The translations under genes and the position numbers were made by a program. From Tigriopus japonicus (taxonomy: Eukaryota > Arthropoda > Copepoda > Harpacticoida > Harpacticidae), in contig CM021321.1 in assembly GCA_010645155.1 (NCBI GenBank), positions 4,492,358 through 4,556,357 of the forward strand: a stretch of DNA of 64,000 nucleotides. Direction: 5' to 3'. Position 1 is the stretch's first letter; each line of letters starts with the position of its first letter. Below are positions 1 to 11,010 of the stretch, piece by piece. The notes under the pieces are model-generated. The model did not search any database. It was not told the origin of the DNA and saw nothing but the letters and a program-made list of their open reading frames with translations.

Positions 1-1494
1 TTACGTAGCACACTTCGTGGAGAGGTTGCTAGGATTGCATTACGAATATTCCGAAGACTAATTTGTCTTGATCCACTGTTGAAATTGATTCAGGTCATAT
101 GTTTCATTCATTGAATTGTTTCTCGATTGTGACGATTTTGACTCGGTCATTGACGACCAGGTTGAAGAGATGAGTAAATGCGATTGGATAAATGGGCAAG
201 GAAGCAAGACGACTTTTATTTCAGACATTCAATATGCTAAACTCACTGTTCGTATCATTCATTATCAATTACACGTCCGTTATTCGGATACATCTCATCG
301 AAAATAAACTTCTTTCCAACAAACGCTCTCAATTTAATTTGTTACCTACTTTTTTTATTCTGAAGACGTTTCTACTTCTGATGTTGACCCTCTCTAAAGA
401 GCATATTCCTAAAAGGACAGACAGCATTCTACAAGATTGGATAAAACTGGAACTTTTCGTTTCCCTTTATGTTTTTGTTTCGTCTTAAAAAGTGGTGTTT
501 TTTTAATTTTGCGTAAAGAAATACATTTTTAAGAGAGTTGGCATTGGTAAAATGACATACGTCTGTCAAAAACAACAAAATTTGGGAACAAAACCTTTCA
601 TTAGGAATGTTCTCGTAGTTTTGTCAATTGATCAATATATGATCATTTACAAGTAGACAAAAGTCAAATCGTAAAAAGTTGTCGGGAAGAAAGAACTCCA
701 GCAAATATAAACGTAGATCGGCTTTTTACAAGATAGTGCCAAAAACGTTCCTTCGTGTTCGATGCATTTGAATTTCAAAACTTTTAAGTGCCTAAAAAGC
801 CTTAATTAAAGAGATGAAGGATTGGATTGAACAAAAGTTGCCTCCTAAAACTACACGAAGGTCCATTAAAAAACGTCCAACAAGTGATAAAAACGTCACA
901 AATGAACAAGTGGCACCATCAAATTAAGCGAAGAAAAGTTGCAAAAACGGAGGTGGTCAACCACCTTTTCCATCACTTTATCTTATAGGAACGACATTGA
1001 GAGAAAGATGGAATGCAAATATTCAAAAGCAACTGAAATGTAGACCAAAAGGCATTTGACAAGAATTTTATAGGAAGATTGGGCATTTCAATTTTCAATT
1101 CAACCTAGCTGCAGGGAGCCGAATATGAACACAACATGACATTTTTCACACCAACAAAATGAAACAGGGAGCAACTTTTCTTTTAGTGTATTATATAAGG
1201 GATCCAGGGTAATATTTATACTAGTAAAATACTATTATAAATTACACTTTTTTGAAAAACTATGCTATCCATATTTCCAAAAGAACACGTTTGACTCCAA
1301 CTTTTAGTTGAGTTGAAAACTAAAATGTGAAAATAACCAACCTCATCTTCGGGATTTCACTCCACATTCCAGATTTCTATGAAAAATAGTATTTGATTTT
1401 TATGAAGGCCGCATTACAATCTTCTTTGCAATTTCCTATGACGTAACACATGGTAAAAAATGACAATAAACATCAGGTTTATGACTAATGATGA
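1..1494. other. AT-rich stretch with no recognisable gene
   Basis: Only short frames are open here. None shows a family motif, a usable splice pattern or a repeat I can place elsewhere in the window. I see nothing to annotate. Confidence 0.6.
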
Positions 1495-1805
1495 ACCGAC
1501 AGGGCTCTTAACCGAAACCGAAAGTTTCGGCCGAAAGAGGACTTTACCAATAACGAAAACGAAATCAGATGACTAAAAAATTCATTGTGAAATTAAAATT
1601 GATCATATGCAAGACGTTGAGTAATCCTGAATTTAAAAAAAAAATCCGAAAAATTGAGTTTTAGAGGTTTTTGGACCAAGAAAAATCGTCAATTTTGTTG
1701 TCAAACTCCCTTCTTTACAGTGCAAGTCTGCGTTCGGTTTCGGTAAGTGTAACCGAAGCCGAAACAAAAATATCGGTCGTAATTTCGGACGAATGCTCCT
1801 TTGTT
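1495..1805. repeat. Dispersed repeat rich in ACCGAAACCGAAA, copy 1
   Basis: The stretch opens with a run of ACCGAAACCGAAA-type words, has an AT-rich middle, and closes with CGGTTTCGGTAAGTG and ACCGAAGCCGAAAC. The same order of words recurs at 2603-2945. It is probably a non-autonomous mobile element. I could not find terminal repeats or a target duplication, so its class is open. Confidence 0.6.
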
Positions 1806-1997
1806 CCATCACTATTTCTAACCACAACTAAGTCGCCAACTCAAGGTAAAAGGAATCAAAAATGACTGGTTGGAAAGCATTTTTAAATGCAATACAGAGA
1901 ACAACGATGTATTTTCAAGACACACTCTAAACAAGACCTGCTCACAGAGCATCGCATTAGAACGAAATTACTATATTTCCGTGGCTAGAAAGAATGT

Positions 1998-3236
1998 TCA
2001 ATAGCTTTGCTGGACCTTCGAAGCCCAAAAAGCGGCTCGAGTCTCAAAGGTCACGGCCCTAAAGATCATATTTTCGAGGTCAGGACCGCGCATGTAGCCA
2101 AAACAGACCGTGAATTGATTGCCCACACCCACCATCTGTAAAAAAAGTAATTTTATAAAGAAAGTTGTTTTCACCCTTGTTCTATGGAACATTTATAGTG
2201 TTAAAACTGAAGCACATTGTCGAGTAGATATTGTACGAAGCAAAATTGGTAATGATTCGCATAGAACAAGACGCATAAATAGACTGAAATTTTTGTTTTA
2301 AGAATAGTTTGCAAATTATTTGTTGGTCAACACTTTTCAGTCCATTTGGCTTATCGTTATTTTTCATGAGAATTACGTCCAACGGGACAATTTGAACTTA
2401 AAAAGCCAATTTCAAACACCTACGCTTTTCAAGGTTAAAGGGCAAAGGTTTTAATTTTTAAATTGCCATATAACGTTGAAATAGCTAACAGGAATAACAC
2501 TTGTTGTGCCACTTAACTTAAAAGCAAATACTGAAACGTTTGCTAAATTCAAGTCTAAGTCTGCACCAGTTACAAAACAATAACTGAATTAGTGTTGATC
2601 CGAAGGGCCCCTAAACCGAAACCGAAATTTTCGGCCGAGAAAGGGCTTCACCGAAACCAAAACCGAAAGCGATGGACTAAAAAATTATACGCATGAACTT
2701 TTCACCTTTAATTCATATTGCTCATGTGTAAGCTTCAGAGTTTTTTTACACCAAAAATTCCTCGATTTTGCTCTCAAACATGCCAGTTGCCGGTTTCGGT
2801 ATGTACAGTGAAATCTCGATTTACCGATCTCCGATTTAACGATGATTTTTAGAGTGACGGACATTATCGTTAAATCGAGATTTTGCTGTATAACCAACAT
2901 TAAAATTTCAGCGAGGGTTTCGACCGAAGGCGATTCGGTCCATCGCTAATTTGAGTCACTTAAACTTACTCGGAAATTCAAACTTACCTCAAGGAACTCT
3001 TGAGAGAATCGACGTCCCTCCATTTCCTGTAACTCATTCGTGTCCCGATTTTCGTAATCCATGGCACAAGACTCATTGGTGGTATCTGTTCCTACAGTGG
3101 AAACGGGCATAAACATGATCCTTCCTCGATTACTTTGATAGTATCGTCTCGCTTCCACTTGATGAATCTTATTGCCCAGAATTAGAATCAGAACTGTAAG
3201 AAGGATGGAGTAAATTGTAAGGGAGTTAGACTTCAT
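1998..3236 (-). CDS. Small secreted protein, tandem family member 1 (two exons, 128 aa)
   Basis: Exon 1 is 3236-2988 and exon 2 is 2135-1998 (stop TGA). The donor is GAG|GTAAG and the acceptor is a T-run followed by ACAG; the intron is phase 0. The product starts with a hydrophobic signal peptide (about residues 1-29, ending VEA) followed directly by RR. The mature part is about 99 residues, with cysteines at 57 and 94. Exon 1 ends in the family core (ESCAMDYENRDTNEL, then RRFSQEFLE) and exon 2 starts with VGVGNQFTVCFG. Three paralogues lie at 6457-9001, 13298-15751 and 18863-21352. I do not recognise the family; secretion is inferred from the signal peptide. This is the most divergent copy, lacking the NPATEETC wording of the others. 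A poly(A) signal close to the stop was not seen. Confidence 0.83.
2603..2945. repeat. Dispersed repeat rich in ACCGAAACCGAAA, copy 2, with a nested MITE
   Basis: This follows the same order of sequence words as 1495-1805. It is interrupted near its right side by an 83 bp inverted-repeat element at 2806-2888. It lies inside the intron of secreted-protein gene 1. Confidence 0.6.
2806..2888. mobile_element. 83 bp pogo/Tigger-like MITE
   Basis: Terminal inverted repeats begin CAGTGAAATCTCGATTTA on the left and CAGCAAAATCTCGATTTA on the right strand. TA dinucleotides flank the element at 2804-2805 and 2889-2890. A CAGT-type terminus with a TA target is typical of pogo/Tigger elements; assignment to that group is inference. 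It is nested in the ACCGAAACC repeat, so it is the younger insertion. A longer relative is at 49283-49432. Confidence 0.72.
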
Positions 3237-3298
3237 GTCGTGTTTTTAGATGATGTATTCCTGAGTAAGTTCAAATGGACACTGTGGATCATTTCAGG

Positions 3299-3313
3299 CC
3301 CATCTTTATATCC
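3299..3313 (-). promoter_or_regulatory. TATA box of secreted-protein gene 1
   Basis: On the minus strand the sequence reads GGATATAAAGATGGG, about 70 bp upstream of the ATG at 3236. The three paralogues have a similar TATA element 50-65 bp before their ATG. That shared position is the main support. Confidence 0.65.
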
Positions 3314-4680
3314 TCAAGGCCAGATTATGCTGCCTCAGGTTTGGACCTTAAAATTCTCACAACGTTCGGATTTTGGTGGAAATTCCATTGTCATGCACTA
3401 TAGTACTTTAGTATGAGTCAAGACTTCATGCAGTAACGACTTGATTTTACTTTCTCAGAAAACAAATTCGTGAAATTGGTGTTTTTTTCTCCGAACATTT
3501 TGATCTAAAAACTAAAATATCATTCCCTTGACAAAATTGTTGAAAGACTAGTCTCCATATAATGAAGTTCTGATTTTTGTTATTAATTCGCCACTTCAGG
3601 CACTTGAATCGTTTATCAAGTTAATTTTCGATGGTGAAATCATGCCAACCATAGATAAATTAATCAAAAATTTCTCAATTTTGAAAGCACCTTCTGCGAT
3701 TCGCAATAAACATTATTAAAAAATGAGACTTTTTTTGAAAAACATGACATGACAGGGCCTTACACGACTTTCAAACATTCCTTCGTCCCAAGTTTATTGG
3801 TAGATGCCACGCCAATTACTTATCAATTTGTGCGGTCTAGTAGGGCATCATAAAATTGGCTGTGATAATTTATTTTTCCATGGAACCAAATAAAAGCATC
3901 TTTACAATAGTGAAGGTGTAAATCTTCACTCCCGTTGAACTCTTTAACCATTTCTACTTGCGTTTCACGATGTTTTATTTATAGATCTCTCATGCCCAGG
4001 ATTAACGTTAAGTTGTGCACTCTCTCAAAATGCATCGTTATGGCAATCTTAAAAGTTTGTCGATTAGGAAGGAAACCCCCTCAGAGTAGCCGTGTAGAAT
4101 GGCGTAAAAGGCATTTATAAACATCCTTTTCACTCATTGGACTTTTCAATTAAATTGCCATAGTAGTAATCTTTATGCTTCTGCCTATCACTATCTTAAC
4201 ATTAAGAGTGGGCATCTCTTACTCGTCCCATCTTTAGCCTTAAAGTAATGCATCGTGTGGTGAATATATTTATAACAATGCACGACTCGCTTTCGATCAA
4301 ATTCGATCAAATCAAACGATCAAAGAGACCTTGGTTAACTTCGAATCGAAGTAATCGATAAGATGAGACTAGGTTTAAACACGTAAGAGATAAATATCAG
4401 TTGCTTTGTTTCTTGGAGAAAACATTTTTGCTTGTCAAAGCACATTCCTCATTTAAGACATATTCCGATTTAAGAATCACTTGTAAAAAACTGATTCCAG
4501 TTTGCGCTACAGACCAATGAGATCTATTAAATATCAGAGGGAGTGAACCCATAAAAATGTGTCACTTGTTGTGAACTGTTGAGCAACAAAAGTGCGGGAA
4601 TATTCGAAATGTGTGACCAGGAAAATGTAAACATTGACAAAGACCAATTTTGCTTAAAAACCTACTAATGCAGTGTTGCA
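3314..4680. other. Intergenic stretch with no recognisable gene
   Basis: This lies between the divergent secreted-protein genes 1 and 2, before the reverse-transcriptase relic. It is AT-rich, with only short frames. I see no repeat shared with the rest of the window. Confidence 0.5.
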
Positions 4681-4694
4681 TTTATAAAATTCAG

Positions 4695-5522
4695 GTTGTG
4701 AGTATTCATATCTAGGACAAAACCTAGGCCTTGCAACCTCTTGGGATGGCGAGAGTAACATGGCATTGAACGGGATGAAATTCCGCACAATGACTTATGG
4801 GGCGTCAAAATTAGATGTTCCGCTCAAAGACAATGGAGGTTGTGATATTGAGCAGGTAACGTCCATGAGGGATTTAGGAGCATATCCACTTGAAAGTGGG
4901 GAAGGCATTTCAAACATGTGGCTGGATCTATCGCACTTTCAAGTCCAGAGATAGTATTGCAATGCTAACTCTGTACAAGTCGATTGTTTAGCCGCATCTT
5001 GAATATGCCTCACCCATTTGGGCTCCAATGAGTTCAGCAGGTTTGCAAAAGGTCGAGCAAGTCCACAAATGTTTCACTAGGAACATCACAGGAATGAGAG
5101 AGCTCTCGTATTGGGAGAGGCTCCAGAAGTTAGGGTTGTACAGTACTCAGAGAAGGTATGAAAGGTATCTGATACTGTATGTTTTCAAGAGCATTCATGG
5201 GCTCTGTCCTAACCCAGGATTTAAGATCAGTTGTAGCGATCGTAGAGGTTTTACGTGCGCTCTGAGAGCACCTCCAAATCTTAAGGAAAGTAGGCTAGTA
5301 CGAACAATGAAGTCCTCCTCTCTTCTTTATCAGGCTCCTTCATTGTTCAATTTGTTGCCTATTTGCCTTCGTCGGGAATATGTAGGAACTGATCCTTTAA
5401 CAGCATTTAAGGCAGGATTGGACAAATTCTTAAATACTATTCCTGACCAACCCACTATTCAAGGGTCGTACAGATCTACCAACAGTAACTCATTGGTAGA
5501 TCAAATTTCGTATAAACGTTAA
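4695..5522 (+). pseudogene. Relic of a non-LTR retrotransposon: C-terminal part of the reverse transcriptase ORF
   Basis: Read across frame breaks, this stretch gives the late reverse-transcriptase pattern seen in jockey/CR1-type elements: a MALNGMKFRTMTYG-like segment, DVPLKDNGG, SMRDLGAYP, then LYKSIV and LEYASPIWAPMSSAG. It continues in one open frame from 5028 with LQKVEQVHKCFTRNITGM and YWERLQKLGLYSTQRRYERY. Frame changes occur between about 4890 and 5020, including an in-frame stop near 4952 (GATAG). The catalytic palm is not present, so this is a 5'-truncated dead copy. The family level is inference. Confidence 0.75.
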
Positions 5523-5529
5523 TCATTTA

Positions 5530-6390
5530 AACCATATTAATCATTAACTCTCTTTACAGGGAATCCCATTCCTTGAGGTGATATTAAAAAATCCACAACC
5601 CACCAAAAAAAGAAATAACAACTCTTTGTTCAATAATAAGGTTTTGAAATTTGGGTCACTTTTTACCTTTTTCAATGTTCACTTTCTTGAACTGAAGGAA
5701 GGTTTCGCAGAGTGGGGATGACTTGGATTTGATATGAATATGAAAGCACGTTATTGAAAACATTTTGAATATAATAAATATTTTGGTATATGTCAATTAA
5801 TATTGGAGTTTTTTGGTTATCTTAGAGCAAAATCAAGAAATAAACCTTTTAGAAGCCTACCCAAAACGACAAATTTTAAGTGTAATTCCTCGCGATACCG
5901 AGTAGTTCAATCTGACATGAGTCAAAATGGGTGTGAGGGGGCTTGAGGGCTAGTAGCTCACGTCTTGAAAAAGATAGGGCCGAGGGATTTGTAAAGAGGA
6001 AGGATTGGTAGGGGAAGGAGTGCACTGAAGGGGGATTAGGGGATTATCACATAGTCATTGGGAGCCACGGCCAGTCGTGGGCGTGGTCCCACTCACGGAA
6101 GTCACTAGTCAAACTATCTAAAAACGAAATAAAACCATTATAAATGTCACGAGAGGTAAAAACGAGTGTCCGCCGTTGCAAATTCGAATTTTTATTCAAA
6201 ACGTCGGATGTTCAATTATTGCGATGATTGGCCCTTGAACTCTCACGTTAAGTAACACTTCAAATGAACCAATTATGTGAAATTACAAAACTGCAACCAT
6301 CAAATCCATATGTGCACGAGGTATCAACAAATTTGCAAAAGGTGGATGTTTGATAGCACCTTAATGGTACTAAATGTTTTTTGTTTAACA
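5530..6390. other. Intergenic stretch with no recognisable gene
   Basis: This runs between the retrotransposon relic and the promoter of secreted-protein gene 2. The first few hundred bases may be retrotransposon 3' sequence. A G-rich patch at about 5930-6090 contains GTGGGCGTGGTCCCAC, a small inverted repeat. I see no coding signal. Confidence 0.5.
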
Positions 6391-6393
6391 GCC

Positions 6394-6425
6394 GATATAA
6401 AAAGGCTTCGTCTCATTGTCAGTCA
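6394..6425 (+). promoter_or_regulatory. TATA box and initiator of secreted-protein gene 2
   Basis: GATATAAAAAGG at 6394-6405 is followed about 25 bp later by TCAGTC at 6419-6424, an arthropod-type initiator. The ATG follows at 6457, giving a 5' UTR of roughly 36 bases. This is the clearest core promoter in the window. Confidence 0.75.
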
Positions 6426-6456
6426 CAAACAGTTCCCAACTGCATCTTTCGTCAAC

Positions 6457-9001
6457 ATGAAGTCGAGTTTCAGCGCCAATTTCCCGATTCTTGTAGTCGC
6501 CATGATCCTTGTCATTGCTATTGGGATCCATCATGCGGATGCCAAGAAAGATAAAGCCTCGAAAAGATCTCAAGGCTCTCACCAAGATCGTGTCGCTTTT
6601 GTTGCCATCACCAACCCGGCTACTGAAGAGACGTGTGCCATGGATTATGCAGCGCGAGACACCAATGGACTTGTGGAAATGGCGAGTGGACGCTTCTCTC
6701 AAGAACTTCTTGAGGTGAGTCATGTTATCTCATGCTAAACACCACTGATGTTGCCTTTAGGTTTTGGGTCAAAAAGCTTAACACAAGCAAAGTCTTTAAA
6801 AGGCAAGTGACATAAACTCTGAGTCGAAAAGGCAGCAAATGGAGACACATCGGTACTAAACATTATGATGTGTTAAGCTGGAGAAGTCAATCGCAAGTTC
6901 CAAAGACTTTTTAGCACAATTTTGAATGTGAAGAGTCAATACCACCTACTTTTTTTACTTCGTAGTGCCAAAAAAATTTATGTAAAGCCATATGCATAAC
7001 GCATAAAAGCGGTGTTATTCAAAAGGGGTCTGCGACCAGTGTACATGATTTACGTATATTTGTGGGCTCGGGAGTGTTTTTTTTGTGGGCCCAGGAGCTA
7101 TAGGGAAAGTCAAACGCCAAGAGTTATCCATAGTACTGTAATTGTGGGCCCACAGCTCTGTGGCTGTTTCTTTGTGGGATATGCCTCTGTAGAGTGGTAC
7201 CCTCTTTGAACGAAATTAATTTGGTAGCCATGACTGGGCTGTTGCCAACCCTTGCTCTAAAATGTTGTTGCAATCTATTTCGTTGATCAATTTCAACAAC
7301 ACTTGATGAATGCTAGTCTCAATGGACAATCTGTAGGTAATCACGGCCAAAAGACTTCTCTTGAATAGAAGCAACAAAAAATCAAGCATATTTCAAATGA
7401 CAGCATATCGATTTTTTTAACCTGGTTGACAATGTTGCACAAGCCATCGTTTCAGTGGTTTGGGTGTATTCTCTTCTTTATTTCGCTATTGACCGTATCT
7501 CATTTTATTTTATCTACTATTAGTTTTACACGCTGATACTCATTTGCACCCCGAGCTAAAGAATCGACTCGACTTCTCTTAGTTGGGTGTCAGAGTGGCT
7601 GCGACACCAATAAACATTGAGGAGGGAACCTCACATCGAGGACGGAACCTCACATCGACGGAACCTCACATCGTGGACGGAACCACACATCGAGGACGGA
7701 ACCTCATATTGAGGACGGAACCTCACATTGAGGACGGAACCTCCCATCGAGGACAGAACCTCACATCGAGGACGGAAGCGGTCTTGAATTACTCTTGTAA
7801 TTAAAAACATGTTCCCGTTCTGTGAACGTTAGGAACTAAAGGGTTATGATCATTCCCAAAACGTTCCAAAATTGTAAAATCGGCAAACATGGCAATCTTA
7901 AAAGGTGTTTCATTGGGAAGGTCGTTTACATAAATGAAGAATAAAAGAGGGCCAAATATGCTTCCTAGAGGCTCGCTACAGGTCACACAAAGGCTTTAAG
8001 CTTGAAACCAGGCCATCAAGATCATCACGTTGTTCCTAGAGACGCTTTAGTTGTTCCCTCCCAATTACATAGTTTTTAACCAAGTCTTGACAATTTTGCT
8101 GAAGTCATTGGATTATTTAAGACCTGGGTTCGAACCCATGAAACCGAGCTTAGCTCGAACGCGCGATAATCAACTGCGCTACACCATCTTCCCTTAGGTT
8201 TTCTAAGGCTCCAAGGCATTCCTTAGATCAATAAATATTACAAGCAAAAGTTCACTATTGTTGTTTTTTAATTTATTTTTTTTGTAAAAAGTGGTAGTTT
8301 CCGCGAGAACTTGAATGATTTGGATGGAAACCAAACAGGCAATTACTAGTTAGTCATACGGCTAGTGCTAAAAGGCGTAAAAATCTGTTAGTAAACCGCT
8401 TTTTCCGATATCTTGAATCTGATCCACACCCTTGGAAAGGGGAAGGATCCTACCATATTTTCAGCTTTGTGGGATATATCCCACAGTAAAAGCGATATTA
8501 ACAAGTTGCACAAGTGAACTAGCAACTGCGTTCTTGATGCCCTTTTAAATCGACATCAGAAATTTCATCTAAACCTGAACTCCATTTGAGTGGCAGCTTG
8601 TCGATGATGTTCAAGATTTGAAAACGAGCGACCACCTTGAAGAAGAGGGTTTGTCGGTTCGGCAACTTTTGAATAAAACTATTTGCTCTGGTTATGTAAC
8701 ATGTCCCACTCATCAAATCGCCAACTGCGACCTAATTGCTACCAACGGCAAAGTGTGTAGGAAGAGCAAAAAAATGAACGGAAAAAGCCAGTCCATTGTA
8801 TTTCTTTTTAATGCAAAGTTCTCGGATTTCTAACCTTTTATGAAACTTCTAAAACCGGTATTTTTTTTGTTCTAGGATGTGGGAGTTGGCAATCAGTTTA
8901 CAGTGTGCTTTAGGCGAACCCATGGGCGTAATTCGGATGACTTTTCGTTCTTCGCCCAATCTTTTGTAGTGGAAAATGTCCTACACGCCACCAAGGTCTA
9001 A
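6457..9001 (+). CDS. Small secreted protein, tandem family member 2 (two exons, 127 aa)
   Basis: Exon 1 is 6457-6714 (donor GAG|GTGAGT). Exon 2 is 8876-9001 (acceptor TTTTGTTCTAG, stop TAA). The intron is phase 0. The start is the ATG just after the promoter at 6394-6425; an upstream in-frame extension of the frame runs through the promoter and is not used. The signal peptide is about residues 1-29, ending HADA and followed by KK. The core reads NPATEETCAMDYAARDTNGL and GRFSQELLE, then exon 2 gives DVGVGNQFTVCF. Cysteines are at 60 and 97. The function is unknown. The 2.2 kb intron holds a hAT-like MITE, a minisatellite, a reverse-transcriptase relic and a SINE. This is the only member on the plus strand; it lies head-to-head with member 1. 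Confidence 0.86.
7022..7253 (-). mobile_element. hAT-like MITE (GGGCCCAC-rich family), copy in the intron of secreted-protein gene 2
   Basis: The ends are AAGGGGTCTGCGACC on the left and, on the other strand, CAAGGGTTGGCAAC on the right. These match the ends of the intact copy at 17445-17693. The interior has the same GTGGGCCCAC words. I see no clear 8 bp target duplication, so this is an older copy. Confidence 0.6.
7618..7786 (+). repeat. Minisatellite of about 20 bp units
   Basis: The unit GGACGGAACCTCACATCGA is repeated about eight or nine times, with point changes and one shortened unit. An open frame runs through it (encoding repeats like EDGTSHRG), but it has no context for a gene. It ends against the reverse-transcriptase relic. 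Confidence 0.85.
7801..7990 (-). pseudogene. Relic of non-LTR reverse transcriptase palm domain
   Basis: The minus-strand frame gives LGSIFGPLLFFIYVNDLP and then AMFADFTILERFGNDHNPL. This is the palm region of a non-LTR reverse transcriptase, usually GSILGPLLFLIYxNDLP then FADDT. The second catalytic aspartate of the FADD box is replaced by Phe, and the frame closes quickly on both sides, so it is dead. Confidence 0.75.
8121..8195 (-). repeat. tRNA-derived SINE head, copy 1
   Basis: On the minus strand GGGAAGATGGTGTAGCGCAG carries the pol III A-box and GGGTTCGAACCC is a perfect B-box, spaced as in a tRNA. The same head recurs at 9143-9220 and 26559-26630. The arms do not fold into a clean tRNA, so I call it a SINE rather than a tRNA gene. 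Confidence 0.75.
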
Positions 9002-9142
9002 GCAACGAACAAACGACGAAGAAGGAAGGTTGAGACAATTTGTCGACAATGCAATATGTTTTCCTACATGATAATGAAGGATTCAAAAAATATATTCCTT
9101 TGCCGATGTTAATTACTAAGCTACAATAACTAAAATAACTAT

Positions 9143-9320
9143 GGGGAGATGGTGTAGAGCAGTTGACTAACGCGCGAGCGAGCTATGCTCGGGTTCATGG
9201 GTTCAATCCCAGGTCTCCCCCCCACCCTACCCGACCCCCTCTGTCTAGTGGACATTCCGCCTCTAATAGCGCCTTCAGACCCCAGAATGAGCCCCATGAC
9301 TTCATTACAATAATTGTATA
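9143..9320 (+). repeat. tRNA-derived SINE, copy 2
   Basis: The head runs from GGGGAGATGGTGTAGAGCAG to AGGTCTCCCC at 9220. Its ends pair like an acceptor stem, and GGGTTCAATCCC is the B-box. A C-rich body follows, to about 9320. It lies just beyond the 3' end of secreted-protein gene 2. The right border is approximate. Confidence 0.7.
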
Positions 9321-9465
9321 AAATATATCCAATGAGACAATTCTCGCAATAAATATTATTGTCAACAATCAACAAGAAAAAAAAAATCATCCGTAAAAAA
9401 ACCGTTAACAAAAAATAACATTAACAAGTAGGCTGTGCCTCAGATTTTTCTCAATATTTGGAGTA

Positions 9466-10735
9466 GAAACTGAGTTTCCATGCATCAGAAAACAAGAAAA
9501 ATACGTGATATGATTTTTCAAAAATTCGATCTCCCATAATAAACTCGCTTTTACCCGAGAACCTTGATTAATCAACCTATACTATCTTTGAGTTTTGCTC
9601 GTTATTGTGCCTATCTTTTCTGTTCACTTGTTCCATTTTAATTTTTGGACCACAAATTCAATGCTTGTTCATCGTTTGAGAGTGTTTCCATGCATCAGAA
9701 ATTAAGGAAAATACATGAAAAGATTTTTCCAAAATTCGATCTCCCATAATAAAAACAAAATAACCGAGAGGCTTGATCAACCAATTCTAGTTTTGTTAGT
9801 TATTGTGCCTATCTTTTCAGTTTCTTTGTTCCATTTTAATTTTTGGACCACAATTTTAATGTCTGTTTGTCGTCTGAGAGTGTTTCCTTGCATCAGAAAC
9901 TAAGAAAAATACATGAAGAGATTCTTGAAAAATTATATCTCCCATAATTAAATCGCTGTTACCCGAGAAGCTTGATACACCAAACAAAACTATCTTTGAG
10001 TTTTGTTCGTTATTGTGCCTATCTTTTCTGTTCCCTTGTTCCATTTTAATTATTTGGCAGCAAATTTGAAGCTTGTTCATCGTTTGAGAGTGTTTCCATG
10101 CATCAGAAAACAAAAAAAATACATATGATTTTTCAAAAATTCGATCCCCCATAGTAAAGTCACTTTTACACGAGAAGCTTAATCAACCAATACTTTCTTC
10201 GATTTTTGCTCGTTATTGCGCCTATATTTTCTGTTCCCTTGTTCCATTTTAATTATTTGGCAGCAAATTTGAAGCTTGTTCATCGTTTGAGAGTGTTTCC
10301 ATGCATCAGAAAACAAAAAAAATACATATGATTTTTCAAAAATTCGATCCCCCATAGTAAAGTCACTTTTACACGAGAAGCTTAATCAACCAATACTTTC
10401 TTCGATTTTTGCTCGTTATTGCGCCTATCTTTTCTGTTCCCGTGTTCCAATTTAATTTTTGGACCGCTAATTTAATGCTTGTTCATCGTTTGAGAGTGTG
10501 TCATACATCAGAAATCAAGATTAATACATGATATGATTTTTCAAAAATTGGGTCTCCCATAATAAAGTTGCTATTACCTGAAAAGCTTAATCAACCAATA
10601 CTATATTTGAGTTTGCTCGTTATTGTGCCTTTTTTGCCTTTTCTGTTCTGTTACTCGATTTTAGTTTTTGGACCACAAATTTAATGCTTGTTCATCGTTT
10701 GAGAGTGTTTCCATGCATCAGAAATATAAAAAAAA
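9466..10735. repeat. Satellite-like tandem array, ~205 bp period, about six copies
   Basis: The landmark GAGTGTTTCCATGCATCAGA starts near 9472, 9680, 9878, 10088, 10298, 10497 (degenerate) and 10704. Each unit also carries ATTCGATCTCCCATAATA, CTCGTTATTGTGCCTATC and TGTTCATCGTTTGAGAG. The two units from about 10085 to 10440 are almost identical, pointing to a recent duplication or conversion. No gene is in the array. Confidence 0.9.
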
Positions 10736-11010
10736 TATATTTTAGAATAAATAAATACACGATATTTTATTTAGTATTAACTTTACACAAAATATAATAT
10801 TTTACAAAGCGTATAAATGTTTTTTATTCTTGGTTTAGCATTTAGCAAGATAGATGGATAGAAATATTTTAGCCTTGCAATGGAGTTCCAAATGTAATTT
10901 TAATTTTTATCTGTGTGCCTTCATTGTTGACTTTGATATAATTACAATTATTCAAACTTTTCCGTCATGAAAATCCATGGTACTTATTGCAACACATTGA
11001 AATGCTACCT

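Noticed and set aside
7583..7804. 73-codon frame with EDGTSHRG-like repeats
   Set aside because: It is a translation of the minisatellite inside an intron.
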